A stretch of 64,000 bases of DNA from Flammulina velutipes (lineage: Eukaryota > Basidiomycota > Agaricomycetes > Agaricales > Physalacriaceae), in NCBI GenBank assembly GCA_011800155.1, contig CM022368.1, forward strand, positions 1,054,001 to 1,118,000, written 5' to 3'. Shown here piece by piece: positions 44,706 through 54,850 of the stretch; positions within the stretch are counted from its first letter, which is position 1, and each line of letters begins with the position of its first letter. A model generated the notes under the pieces. That model did not search any database. It had not been told where the DNA came from and saw nothing but the letters and a program-made list of their open reading frames with translations. The position numbers were made by a program, and so were the translations under genes.

Positions 44706-45813
44706 GGATGGGATGAAAGATTAGAAAGATCGGGCGGTGAGGCTGCCATTATATAGTATGTAACTGATGGAGGAGGCTTACAGCCGGTAAATCAGCCTTT
44801 GCTTCGATTCACACGATCGTTGGATCCATAGCCCCAACTGATGCTTCACCGCCGCTCGGCCTCGTCCTTATTCCTTGCCGAAGAGGACGTAGCTCCCAGT
44901 ACTCGCTTCGCACATGGGGTTCTTCTTAGGAAAATCCTTGAAATAGGTCTTTGAGTTGTACGTCATTTAGTACGGCAACGTACCATGGCCCATGGATCTT
45001 CCCTCTCGTGAGTATCGAGTCCTCACTTTTCCATCGTGACTCGGTCAAGATTCACTGCTATTTGGAGAGAATAAAAGATTGTTGGCCACCTCCGAATTCC
45101 GCCGGAGAGACGCCGTTCATAGAATCGATACCTACTACGTGCCCACATGCAAAAGGTCCAACAGAAACGAAGACCATTCTCTCATGACACTCGGCCTCCA
45201 GCGTCTTCCATCCCTGAATGCACTTCGCAGTGCATATTTATTTATGCTTCATCCTTCAAACGCACCTCATCTTCTCTCCTTCCCGCAGACTCGACGCTCA
45301 CGGAACGATGTCAAATCAGAATCCAGATAGGGGCTTCCGTGTGTCGGAGCGCCACAGAGTATTCCTGAATGATACAGTGTGCGGCATCGAAAGAGCGATG
45401 CTAAACGTCTTCGAAGAAACAGGGATGCTGGTGTCTGAGCGCTGAGCCAAGGATTATCCCCGGGAGTAAGCCGCCCAAGAACCTTCTTGAACGCGCAAAG
45501 GATCGACGCATCGCCGTTAGGTCGAGTACGCCGATAGTAGGGAGTAGATAGTTCACGGATAACATGGGATTCGCAGCCGTGGCATAGGTTAGCGTTATCC
45601 TTTGATCCTAGCAAATTCGGAATGCCGGTAGCTCATTCCCGTTAGTATACTTGCTGTGGCGTCCGACCATTTACGTGGACAAGAACAGAAGTGCAGACAC
45701 TGTCAAGGCTTTCTTCTACGTGGATGCCTCGGATGTAGGGATGGAGAGACGACGTGGAAAGGACGCCTATAACGCAAATTTTAAGGATAGGCTGCCAAGG
45801 AACATTCCCATTT
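44706..45813. other. Intergenic region of 1.1 kb
   Basis: It holds the promoter of the permease gene (TATATAAT on the minus strand at 44749-44756) and the end of NPR3. A 45-codon plus-strand frame (45309-45445, MSNQNPDRGFRVSERHRVFL) has an ATG in a fair context but no other support. No RNA gene was recognised. Confidence 0.4.
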
Positions 45814-48160
45814 TCAAGGGTGTAAGAATGTTTGCAGCTGCGTCGGAAGAGAAGAAATTAGTTTCGTATCAAGATAAAGGTGAAGCTCACATACATACTC
45901 ATCATAATGATGAAGAATTTGCCTCAACACCTTCCTCGGTATTTCCGCCTTGAAAAGGATCTCATCGTCTGTGTGTTTACCATCAAAGTACTGGAATATT
46001 CTGCAAGAGAGTGAGTTCAGAAGAACCGCCCAAGGTCCATTTCAAACTCACTGATTGAATCGATTGACGATGTGCGGTTCCTTCCCTTCTGACATGCCCA
46101 GCAACCACCTCGTTTGCCGTGCACTTGCCCGGCCTGGATCTGGAATCATAGAACTCCTAGTCTCGTCATCGTAGGTTTCCCAACCTGAGTCGTCTTGATC
46201 GACATTCTCATCTTCGTCCTCGAGACTTTCAAACTCCCCGACGGGATCCTTCATACGTGAATGTGCTCGGGCCGCCTTGGGAGAGAGGGAGACGAAGGCC
46301 GCAGGAGGTGAGTCTTCGTCAATTTCTCGATGAAGCTTGCTTCGTCCTCGTCCAGCCACGGCAGCCTTCTTCGCCCGCTCTCTAGCATCCTTTGCCATGA
46401 CGCGCAGTTTGAGTTCTTTAGTCGCAACAACACGTACACGGAGATGAAGTGTCACGAGCATCTCTCGCTTTAACATCCACACAACAACCTCGTGGTACAA
46501 TGGTAGAAGGTCCTTGTCCTGCACGACGGTGGCAAAGAAATGGTTCTGTGAGGGAGAGGTAGAGATGGAAGACAGAATCACAGGCAGGCTCGACACCTGA
46601 GGGTGCTCGCCAAAGTCTTGATTGAATTCCTCAGCGAGCTCTTGTATTCTGGATCTAAAATGAGACGACAACACCACTGTAGTGAACAAAGGAACTGACG
46701 AGGAAGAGAACGTCGGAGGCAGTGTAAACACAGTTTTCAGACCGTGCTGTACAATGTCGACAACTTTCGCTCGTCGATGCTGAACGAGCCATCGGACGGT
46801 GGGTACAATCTGTGTATCATAGTCCCAGTCAAGTAAACTCGCCATATCAGCCAGGCTACCGTTGTTGCATTAGTGAGGGCACGATACGCAATATGGCAAC
46901 TTACGAAAGCGTAACTCTAGCGATATCCATGAACTTGACGAGGCCTTCTACCAGATTCCTATCTTCCGACTCGATGTAAGGGGTTTCGAGATTGAAAGAG
47001 GAGTCGAGCATTAGCAGGCTCTTCCAGGGATCCAAAGAAGGCAAATTCCAGCCCACTTCTGAGAGGTCTTCACCCCATGCTTGCTTGTAGTACGCATCAT
47101 CGTCATCATTGATAGGCTGGTACACGAATTCGCTGTCTTCGGAGTGGAGAAGCTGGTCCAGAAAAGGAGGCAGCTGCAGCTCCAGAGGAATGTTATCGAT
47201 GCTGATGTACGCCATAGTGGATGTTTTGATTGCTTCGTAAAGATTTTTCATGGCGAGCGCGAGTGAAGAGGCCTCAAGCGCTTGAGCCGAAAAATCATGG
47301 CCTGTTGAAATGAGTCGGACAACAGAGCGGGTCACCCATGACGCACCCTTGGACATGCATGTATCCCGAAGGGAGCCCAGAATTTCGCATTCTTTCTCTA
47401 CATAATTGGAAGACACCTGTTGTTGGTATAGGACAGCCATGACAGAAAAAGCAACTTGTTTGTAGATGACATCGAGATATTTGAGGAAGTTGCCCGAAGC
47501 AGACGAAGATGGGTCGGGGTGGTCGAGAACCAGTACGAGATTGAAAGTTGTGAGCCAGGATGCCTTGGAAGAAGAGCTCAATTGAAGAGATTGACGATCG
47601 GGGCTCTCTTCAGCGACTGTTTCGCTACCTAGGCCACTCCTATTTTCTCTCCCTCGAGTGCCCGACTTTTGTCTTTCTGGTCGAAAGAGCCATTCACCAT
47701 CTTGGTCGGCACAGACGGGATGTCCGATGAACGTGAGGTCGTCGACAAGCAGTTCACATCTTTGGTGACACATATATCGCTGCGGGCACAGAAATTTGGC
47801 GAGGAAAGAAGAAGAATATCCAAATATAGAGTCGTGGTCGTGTTGCGTCTCAGGCGAACGTTTGGAGGGACTGGTATTGGGATTAGAGGCCGAACTGGAC
47901 GTGTTCCTGCGTGAACGTGGCGATGTTCTTTGCCATTCGTATTCCGGATCATCTAAAGGTTCGTGAGGAAACTCCTTGTCCGTTTCTCCGTAGTTTGACG
48001 CCTTCCAGACGTTATCCCAATGAGCTGGAGATTGTGTGCAATCTGGGCGTGGCCTGCTCAATCTTGGTTGCACTTTGGGGTCTTTTGGCCACTGATAGAC
48101 AAGTTTGGATTCCTGTGCAGAGTCAGTGACCAACAGAATAGCCAGCAGTGTATGTGCCAT
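45814..48160 (-). CDS. NPR3: NPR3, subunit of the GATOR1/SEACIT complex
   Basis: The ATG at 48160 opens MAHTLLAILLVTDSAQESKL then VYQWPKDPKVQPR, the Npr3 N-terminal longin-like start. An extended acidic/Ser-rich insert follows, then FGYSSSFLAKFLCPQRYMCH, LLVDDLTFIGHPVC, FNLVLVLDHP and YLDVIYKQVAFSVMAVLYQQ. The C-terminal half has SLLDWDYDTQIVPTVRWLVQ and, after an intron, IFQYFDGKHTDDEILFKAEI. Two small last exons end LQTFLHP at 45814-45816. With Npr2 and Iml1, Npr3 inhibits TORC1 at the vacuole when nitrogen is scarce (established knowledge). It is head to head with the prenylcysteine oxidase gene, with start codons about 120 bp apart. Confidence 0.9.
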
Positions 48161-48282
48161 GAGTTAGCATTGGTGGTGGTGGTAAACAACAGAGGTACGG
48201 CAGATGCCGATTATTGAATGAATTACAACCTGACGTTGGCCAGACCTTACTCTCGACTACCACGACCGTCAATTGCTCAAAA
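48161..48282. promoter_or_regulatory. Short shared promoter between NPR3 and the prenylcysteine oxidase gene
   Basis: 122 bp separate the two start codons, so both promoters must lie here or overlap the neighbouring transcript. No TATA box on either strand. Confidence 0.5.
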
Positions 48283-50211
48283 ATGCGTCTGCTTAACCTG
48301 CTTGTCGCGGCAACCCCTGCGTTGGCATTTCAACTACCTTTCAAAGTTCCTTTTTGGCAGAGTAATCTCGGACAGGACACGGAACTCATAAGCGCCGCCC
48401 CGAGGATAGCGATTATTGGTGCTGGCGCAGGTGGAAGCTCTGCAGCTTTCTGGCTTGCAAAAGCCAAGGAACGCTTCGGACTCAACCTCGAGGTAGACAT
48501 CTACGAGAGCTCGTCCTATGTTGGTGGCCGTGAGTACAAATTACTACGAGTTTTCTATTGCCACATTGACATCAATCTCGGCGTAGGAAGCACCACTGTT
48601 TATCCCTACGGCAACACGAGCTATCCGGCGCAAGAATTGGGCGCGTCGATATTTGTCTCTGCGAATAGAAATCTATGGCGAGCAACAGACGAATTCAACC
48701 TCTCACGAACGAACTGGAAGAACAACGATGAATCCATGGGAGTTTGGGACGGCGAAAAATTGCTCTTTTCTGTGAGTTTGCATCCATCCCTAATGCCCGT
48801 GAGGCTCATCGCCAATTCCAGTCTGGTGGCAGCTGGTGGGATACCCTTAAGCTAGTCTGGAGGTTTGGCCTCTTCTCTCCTAGGAAAACCGATACCATGT
48901 ACGTCTTCTCCCGTCCTTTTATGTCTCTTTATTTAACTGGGGATTAGCGTCTCTGACATGGTCAACACTTTCCTCAAATTCTACTCTGCCGAATCCCCAC
49001 GCTGGGACAACATCACCTACCTTGCATCCAATGTCGGTTGGTCAAACTTTGTCGAAAACTCTGCATCAGAGTATCTATCGGCCCAAGGCGTCAGCAAAGC
49101 CTACGTCGATGAAATCATTGAATCTGTGACTCGCGTCAACTACGGTCAGGTCTGTCTTTTTACTTTGTTACATAGTCCGTCGCTGACTCGTCGCTCTCAG
49201 GATGCTGACGCCATTCATGCACTTGAAGGCCTAGTATCCATGGCCACTAGTGGCGCCGCAGCTGTCGTGGGAGGAAACTTCCAGATCTTCCAAAAGTTCA
49301 TCGACTACTCGAACGCTACTCTTCATCTAGATACTACAGTAAGCCCATTATAACGCCACCTCAACAATCCATCAACTTTTTTCCAGGTTAAGAGCATCTC
49401 AGTCAAACCTTCGGCATCTCAGCCATGGACGGTCCAATCTACGGACGGGACCAAGCAATATCAAGCAGTCATTCTCGCCGCGCCATACCACTCCACAGGT
49501 ATCACCCTACCAGATTCGCTGGCTTCGCAGATCCCTGAACAGCCTTACGTCCATCTCCATGTCACTCTATTGACAACCAAGTCCCCAAACATCGACCCCG
49601 CCTATCTTGGTCTACCCCCGACTGCGAAACTTCCCACCATGCTGTTAACAACTCGCGCAAATGCCCGGCTTGGAGGCAAGGAGCCCGAATTCAACTCCCT
49701 CTCGTACCACGGAAAAGTCTCTGACGATGAATGGGCCGTGAAGATCTTTTCGAAAGAAAGAATATCGGATGAATGGCTCTCAAAGACATTCTTAGGCCAA
49801 GTTGGCTGGGTGCATCGTAAGGAGGTAAATATTTTCCCATCTCACGAGTGGTATGATCCTGAACATCATTTTCAGTGGGACGCATACCCTGTCGCGCCTC
49901 CAAAGGTTGAATTCCCACCGGTCAAGCTTGACAATGGTTTCTACTATGTGAATGCATTCGAACCGTGCGTCCTGTCCCCTGTATGTTAAAACGTAGCGCA
50001 TCACTAACTTTACTCTAGATTCATTTCGACGATGGAAACTGAGACCATTGCTTCTCGGAATGTCGTTGAGCTCCTCCTGAACGAGGAATTCAACTGTGGC
50101 CTGTGTAACCCCAAGATCGCAGCGTCTCAAGAGCGTTTCATTTCGGTCGCAGAATACTACCTTTCCTCTGGCAGCCCCGAAGACAACTTTGTACTGGGTT
50201 GGGATTGTTAA
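48283..50211 (+). CDS. Prenylcysteine oxidase (lyase), secreted or lysosome-type flavoprotein
   Basis: The ATG at 48283 starts a signal peptide (MRLLNLLVAATPALAF). The FAD-binding motif is RIAIIGAGAGGSSAAFWLAK, with VDIYESSSYVGGR at the second beta strand. Then come STTVYPYGNTSYPAQELGAS, NTFLKFYSAESPRWDNITYL, LEGLVSMATSGAAAVVGGNF and the FAD-proximal AVILAAPYHSTGI. C-terminal parts are VGWVHRKE, FISTMETETIASRNVVELLL and ERFISVAEYYLSS, ending at 50211. The enzyme releases the isoprenoid from prenylcysteine produced when prenylated proteins are degraded, using FAD and oxygen. Seven or so introns of about 45-60 nt; all joins that I checked keep the frame. Confidence 0.9.
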
Positions 50212-50287
50212 TCCTCATTTATCTGGATTTTTATGCTGCCTATAGACATGGCTAATTACTTATTGGGAGGACGTTGTACACTCTAAA

Positions 50288-52134
50288 TTAAACTATTACA
50301 GAGCTCTCCTTTTCTTTTTTCCCTGATGTTGTCTCCGTCTCCGGTTGCACAGAGACGTCTGAGGTATCATCTGTTCTGGTGACAGATCGCATGCGATGAG
50401 GTTCCAGTTCAATTCCACCGTGTCTAGCCCCAGCAGCGACGTGTTCGTGTCTGCTGTCAAGTGGTGCAAACAAGTCGTTGAAGTCCCGCCGTATCTCGAT
50501 ATAGTCGGTCGCAAATTCGCCAATCTGTTACGAAGGTCAGACACGCTGGATAGATAAGTGAAAGCGCGCACTTCAACTTCATCCATCCCCACCCCTTCGT
50601 CCTCAGGTGTTCCGCGAAGATTCAAACCCGGTATTGAGTCTACACCTTTGGCAATGAGCGCTGTTACGACGAACGTCCAAGCTGTAGTTGCGCAGACATA
50701 TGCGAACTGGATGTAGAGTTGTTTCCAGTTCCTGTTCATGAACCCGCCTGGGATAGTCGTGCTCACACCGTCCAGTGAAATCACATCCTCGTCGGCCAGA
50801 AACGCATTCAGCATGAGACCGATCATCCCACCAATCGCGTGCTCTGCAAACAAATCCAGTGCATCATCAATGCGGAGGAAGAACTTCACTATTGACGGTG
50901 ATAATCATCAGGAGGATTGAACGACTGGGGAAAAGTGGAGATACTTACGTTTGGTAGCCAAATTGCAAAGGCCTCCCGACAAGAGACCGACAACTACGGC
51001 AGCCCACGGGTGGACAAATCCAGAGGAGGGGGTAGCCGCGACCAGACCAGCGATAGTACCTGAGCAAAAGCCGACCATACTCCATCGTCGTTCAATGCCG
51101 TAATCCATAAGACACCAGATCATGCCTCCGCACGCTGCAGATAACATCGAGTTCCAGATGGCCATAATCGCCCGAAGATTTGCTCCAAACGCGCTCCCTC
51201 CATTGAAGCCCAGCCATCCAAACCAGAGGATGAAAGTTCCGAGGTTCACCATAGAGACATTGTGCGGTCGGAAGTTGATGAGCTCCTTCTCCTGACGGCG
51301 TCCCAGGACCCAGGCATATGCGAGCCCGCCCACTCCGCTTCCAATCTCAACGGGTCCGCCACCTTTGATAGTCAGCAAGCTTGTTGAAAATTAGCCTCCG
51401 AAACCAAGCGCACCTGCAAAATCCAGCACGCCCCACTTTAACGCCCAACCATTTATTCCCCATACCCAACACGCCAGTGGACAGTATACAAGCGTCAACC
51501 ACAAGAAGGTAAACACCATAGCGGGAAAGACTCGCCCCCGCTCCGCAATGCCGCCCATAAGAATAGCCGAAGTCACGCACGCAAACTCCATCTGAAAAAA
51601 GCTGTAGAGGAGCTCTGGGATAAGTGGCGATCCAGGAGACGCGGCAGCGAGGACTTTACGTAGGCCAAAGTGGCGCAGGTTGCCGATGAATCCATTGGTG
51701 GCGGTGGAGGAAAAGGCGAGCGAATATCCCCAGAAGAACCACTGGAAGACAGTGACAGCGTTGCTTGCTGAGACGGCCCATATTAAAGTAACTGGACGAC
51801 GAGGCTTAGAGAGCGACTTGGATATACATTGGGATGGGACGTACGAGCACTTTTCCGCCGAGCGAGACCAGAATACAGGAAAGCTGCAGTGGCGTTAGTA
51901 GTCGCATCGACTCGTAGTAAAGCTCTTACCTAGGCCTGGAACCATGAACGACACCATTGCGCCTGCGGCAATGATGAAACCTACATCGCCTCGGTCGAAT
52001 CTATGATAACTAATCGAAGGAGTTCACTTGATGAAAGTCAAGCACTGACTGACTAGCGTCAACGACTATGGCGGAGATGAGTAATGGCGGTACGACTAGA
52101 TGCGAATGGATAGCTCACCTCTCGATTCTAACAT
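50288..52134 (-). CDS. Ammonium transporter, Mep1/Mep3-like (Amt/MEP family)
   Basis: Blocks in order: VGFIIAAGAMVSFMVPGL, FLYSGLARRKSA, WAVSASNAVTVFQWFFWGYS, LLYSFFQMEFACVTSAILMG, GGIAERGRVFPA, YCPLACWVWGINGW, DFAGGGPVEIGSG, LGTFILWFGWLGFNGGSAFG, DDALDLFAEHAIGGMIGLML. There are eleven expected helices and a cytosolic Ser/Thr-rich tail ending KKEKESSVIV. The first pore histidine position is Glu (GPVEIG) while the second is His (AEHAIGG). This is known for yeast Mep1 and Mep3 but not for Mep2 or bacterial AmtB. The last splice in the core, before VEIGSG, joins GG across a 50-nt intron. The N-terminus is uncertain; ACCACCATG at 52134 with a TATA-like GGTATAAAAAC upstream is the best start I see. 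Confidence 0.88.
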
Positions 52135-52750
52135 GGTGGTAACGGAAGACCTGTCAGACAATCGACATGGCGCCCTGTTTTTATACCACCGGAACGCAGC
52201 GGATAGTTCTTCAATAAACCCAAAAATAGTCTGTCTGCCAGAGCCATATGTAGGCTCCGTCAATTCACTACAATCGTCCGATAAACCCGTACAGTAGATA
52301 ACGTTCTGCTCGAGTTGGTGGTGAGGGTTGGGAACTTACTGCGAGCGGCAATTACCGACAGCGCATCGTTCAGAAACTGAAGAATGGTGAAGACAATGCA
52401 AATGCCAAAGGAGCGGATGGTATTGAAACGCAGCTACAAGCAAATATGACAGCGATGAAGGTAATTCCGATGAGACAGAATCCATGCTTTCGAGTCGCGA
52501 TAAGGTGCCGTGTGTCTGCCGAAAGATATTCTCACGCGCGAGGAGGCGCCACACGCATCAAAAACACATAAAAAATTCAATTCATTAAAACTAACTACGG
52601 CGAAACTAACTAAAAACAGAGACTTTGAAACGACCATCAAGAGAAAACATGAGACGAAAATGCGAACATCAGTGGTAAGAAAATTTGTCCAACAGTCCGA
52701 GGGGAAAGAAACGGAAAGAAACGGCCCGGGAAGGGAAAGGAAAGAGCTGT
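52135..52750. other. Intergenic region between the ammonium transporter and the hydrophobin-like gene
   Basis: It contains the likely promoter of the transporter: TATAAAAA on the minus strand near 52180-52188, about 50 bp upstream of the proposed start. No gene is supported; the open frames at 52336-52836 have no coding character. Confidence 0.4.
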
Positions 52751-54409
52751 TCAGAAGGCATGGCAAGAGTCCCCGACGCAACATGCAGCAACTTGGTTGC
52801 CACAAATATTCTGCTCGTTTGACCCAAGGACTGTGATAGGGCTGCAGGTAGATCCGACGTTAATGGCGATAGGGATGGTAAGACCTAAAAGTCCACCACT
52901 TGCGCTTCCGCCTTGAGGTGCTGCCTGGATACATAATGGTCAAGAAACATACGGTGGAAGACAAACGATGAAACATACCGCCTGGTTCGTCTCGCAGCAG
53001 TGGGTCGCAGCCTGGCAGGATCCTGGAGAAGATCCTCCGCTTGATGGTCCAGTGGTGGCAGAAGGAGCCGGTGCACTGCTATATCCACTAAGAGGAGATC
53101 CAGTGTTGGATGCATTGCCAGAAGGTGAAGCTGCAGATCCCGCTGGCCCGCCACTGGCAGATGGCGAGGCCTGCGTTTCTGTCGACGCGCCACCAGAGGG
53201 AGAAGCAGGCGATCCTGTGGGGATACCACCGGTGGGAGTGCCTGTATCAGTAGGTGAACTGGCAGCCGGCACACTATCGGTAGGTGAAGTCGGAACTTCC
53301 GTGGACACACCATTAGAAGGAGCACCCCCACTGGCGGGCGAGCCCGATCCAGTCGCTGGGCCTTCAGTGGGAGTAGCACTACCCGAGGGAGCAGCATCTC
53401 CGTTACCGCATGAGCTAGGAGTGATATGTGGAACTGTGTGATGCTCTGTGGTAGTAGCTGGAGGCGGGGCAACGGTGGAGGGAGTAGTAGTCGCATCGGA
53501 GGTAGCGGAGGTAGTCGCGGAGGTGGGAGAAGGAGGTGCAGATGAGGTGCTCGCAGGATGCGTGGCTGGAGTGCAACCCGATGCAAAGTCATGGCCGCCT
53601 GCGACGTTCACGCCAAGGTTCTCGATCGTGACTCCGAGATCGCAGAGTAGCTGGTCGACGGTGGCTCCAATATCAAGAGCGCGGCCTGCAAGGTTGACGC
53701 CAGTGTGCTCGACCGCGACGCCTGAGTCGGTCACCAGATCGTCGACCGTCTTGCCGGTGTCGAAGGCGCGAGCTACGGGAGCACCAGCAGTGTTGGCGCC
53801 AAGGTGCTCTACCGCGACGCCTGTGTCGGTCACCAGATCGTCGACCGTCTTGCCGGTGTCGAAGGCACGAGCTACGGGTTTGCCAGCTACGTTGAGTCCT
53901 AGGTTCTTGATCAGATTGCCGAGATCCATGATTAACCGGTTGAGTAGCCCGCCGGTGTCGAGGGCGCGAGCTACGGGAGCACCAGCAGTGTTGGCGCCAA
54001 GGTGCTCGACCGCGACGCCTGAGTCGGTCACCAGATCGTCGACCGTCTTGCCGGTGTCGAAGGCGCGGGCCACAGGAGCACCAGAAGTGTTGGCGCCAAG
54101 GTGCTCGACCGCGACGCCTGTGTCATTCAACAGATCGTCGACCGTCTTGCCGGTGTCGAAGGCACGAGCTGCGGATTTGCCAGCTACGTTGTCTCCCAGG
54201 TTCTTGACCAGAATGCCGAGATCCTCGACCAGCTTGTCGGTCATGATGCCGAGGTCAAGGGCGCGAACATCTTGGATGTGAGCCTTGGGCACCTAGAAGC
54301 ATTCGTCTCATTAGTAGTGGTAGTATGAGACGCATACATGGACGCGTACAACGGGAATCCCGGCGACGAGGAACACAGCCGTCGAAAGGACGAGGAGAGA
54401 TTTGAACAT
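52751..54409 (-). CDS. Secreted tandem-repeat protein with a C-terminal class I hydrophobin domain (519 aa)
   Basis: Three exons: 54409-54338 (signal peptide MFKSLLVLSTAVFLVAGIPV), 54292-52979, and 52924-52751, with 45- and 54-nt introns. Residues about 35-255 are roughly seven repeats of 33 residues (consensus start ARAFDTGKTVDDLVTDTGVA). A linker of about 190 residues rich in Ser, Thr, Pro and Gly follows. The end carries the hydrophobin pattern C-x5-CC-x31-C-x13-C-x6-CC-x4-C, with the typical block VGSTCSPITVLG. The last exon is needed to see the pattern. Hydrophobins assemble at air-water and cell-wall surfaces and are normally about 100 residues; this one is five times longer. The last loop (x4) is shorter than the usual 6-18. 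It may tether a hydrophobin surface to the wall or matrix (inference). Confidence 0.85.
53590..54275 (-). repeat. Seven tandem repeats of about 99 bp in the hydrophobin-like gene
   Basis: Units of 33 codons. Four (two adjacent pairs) are nearly identical at the DNA level (GTCGACCGTCTTGCCGGTGT recurs), while the first, fourth and last units are diverged (LDTGGLLNRLIMDLGNLIKN and similar). Such arrays change length by unequal exchange. Confidence 0.85.
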
Positions 54410-54494
54410 TTTTAATAAAAGAATGACTTGAGCTGTCGACCAAAGTGACGGGAGGAGGGAAAGAGCGAATGAGCTCCCATAATCTGAGCGCCAG

Positions 54495-54502
54495 TATTTA
54501 TA
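54495..54502 (-). promoter_or_regulatory. TATA box of the hydrophobin-like gene
   Basis: TATAAATA on the minus strand, about 90 bp upstream of the ATG at 54409. The rest of 54503-54850 holds nothing recognisable. Confidence 0.55.
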
Positions 54503-54850
54503 CAATTCCCAGCGGTGCCGGAGTCGCGATCGAAGCTCCAGGAAGGACGTCCATGTCATCAGTCGCTGCAAACAGCCTTAATCGGGCAGAGGCAGCCTCC
54601 CAGAAAGAGAAATAGAAGCGAAGGAAGCCCAAACAGCTTTGCATGATCCGAGTTCGTCGTTTTCCAAGATCTTAAGATGTAGTTAGTCATGTGACCGCGA
54701 GCATCGGAATTCGTCGTCCGATGCGCCACATAGTGTAAGTGCGCCATTCGGTCCTTATCTATACCGTTACTGCCAAGATGGTTAGCATGTCGCTCCATCT
54801 GATATCAAGGTGGTACATTACAACAATAAACGACTCCATCTAAGCTCGCT

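Noticed and set aside
45309..45445. 45-codon frame MSNQNPDRGFRVSERHRVFL
   Set aside because: It is too short and alone; kept only as a remark in the intergenic entry.
45651..45953. 100-aa plus-strand frame
   Set aside because: It is antisense to the last exons of NPR3, whose reading frame fits the family.
52884..53592. Leu/Pro-rich 235-aa and Gly/Val-rich frames over the hydrophobin-like gene
   Set aside because: These are shadow frames of the Ser/Thr/Pro linker and repeats.
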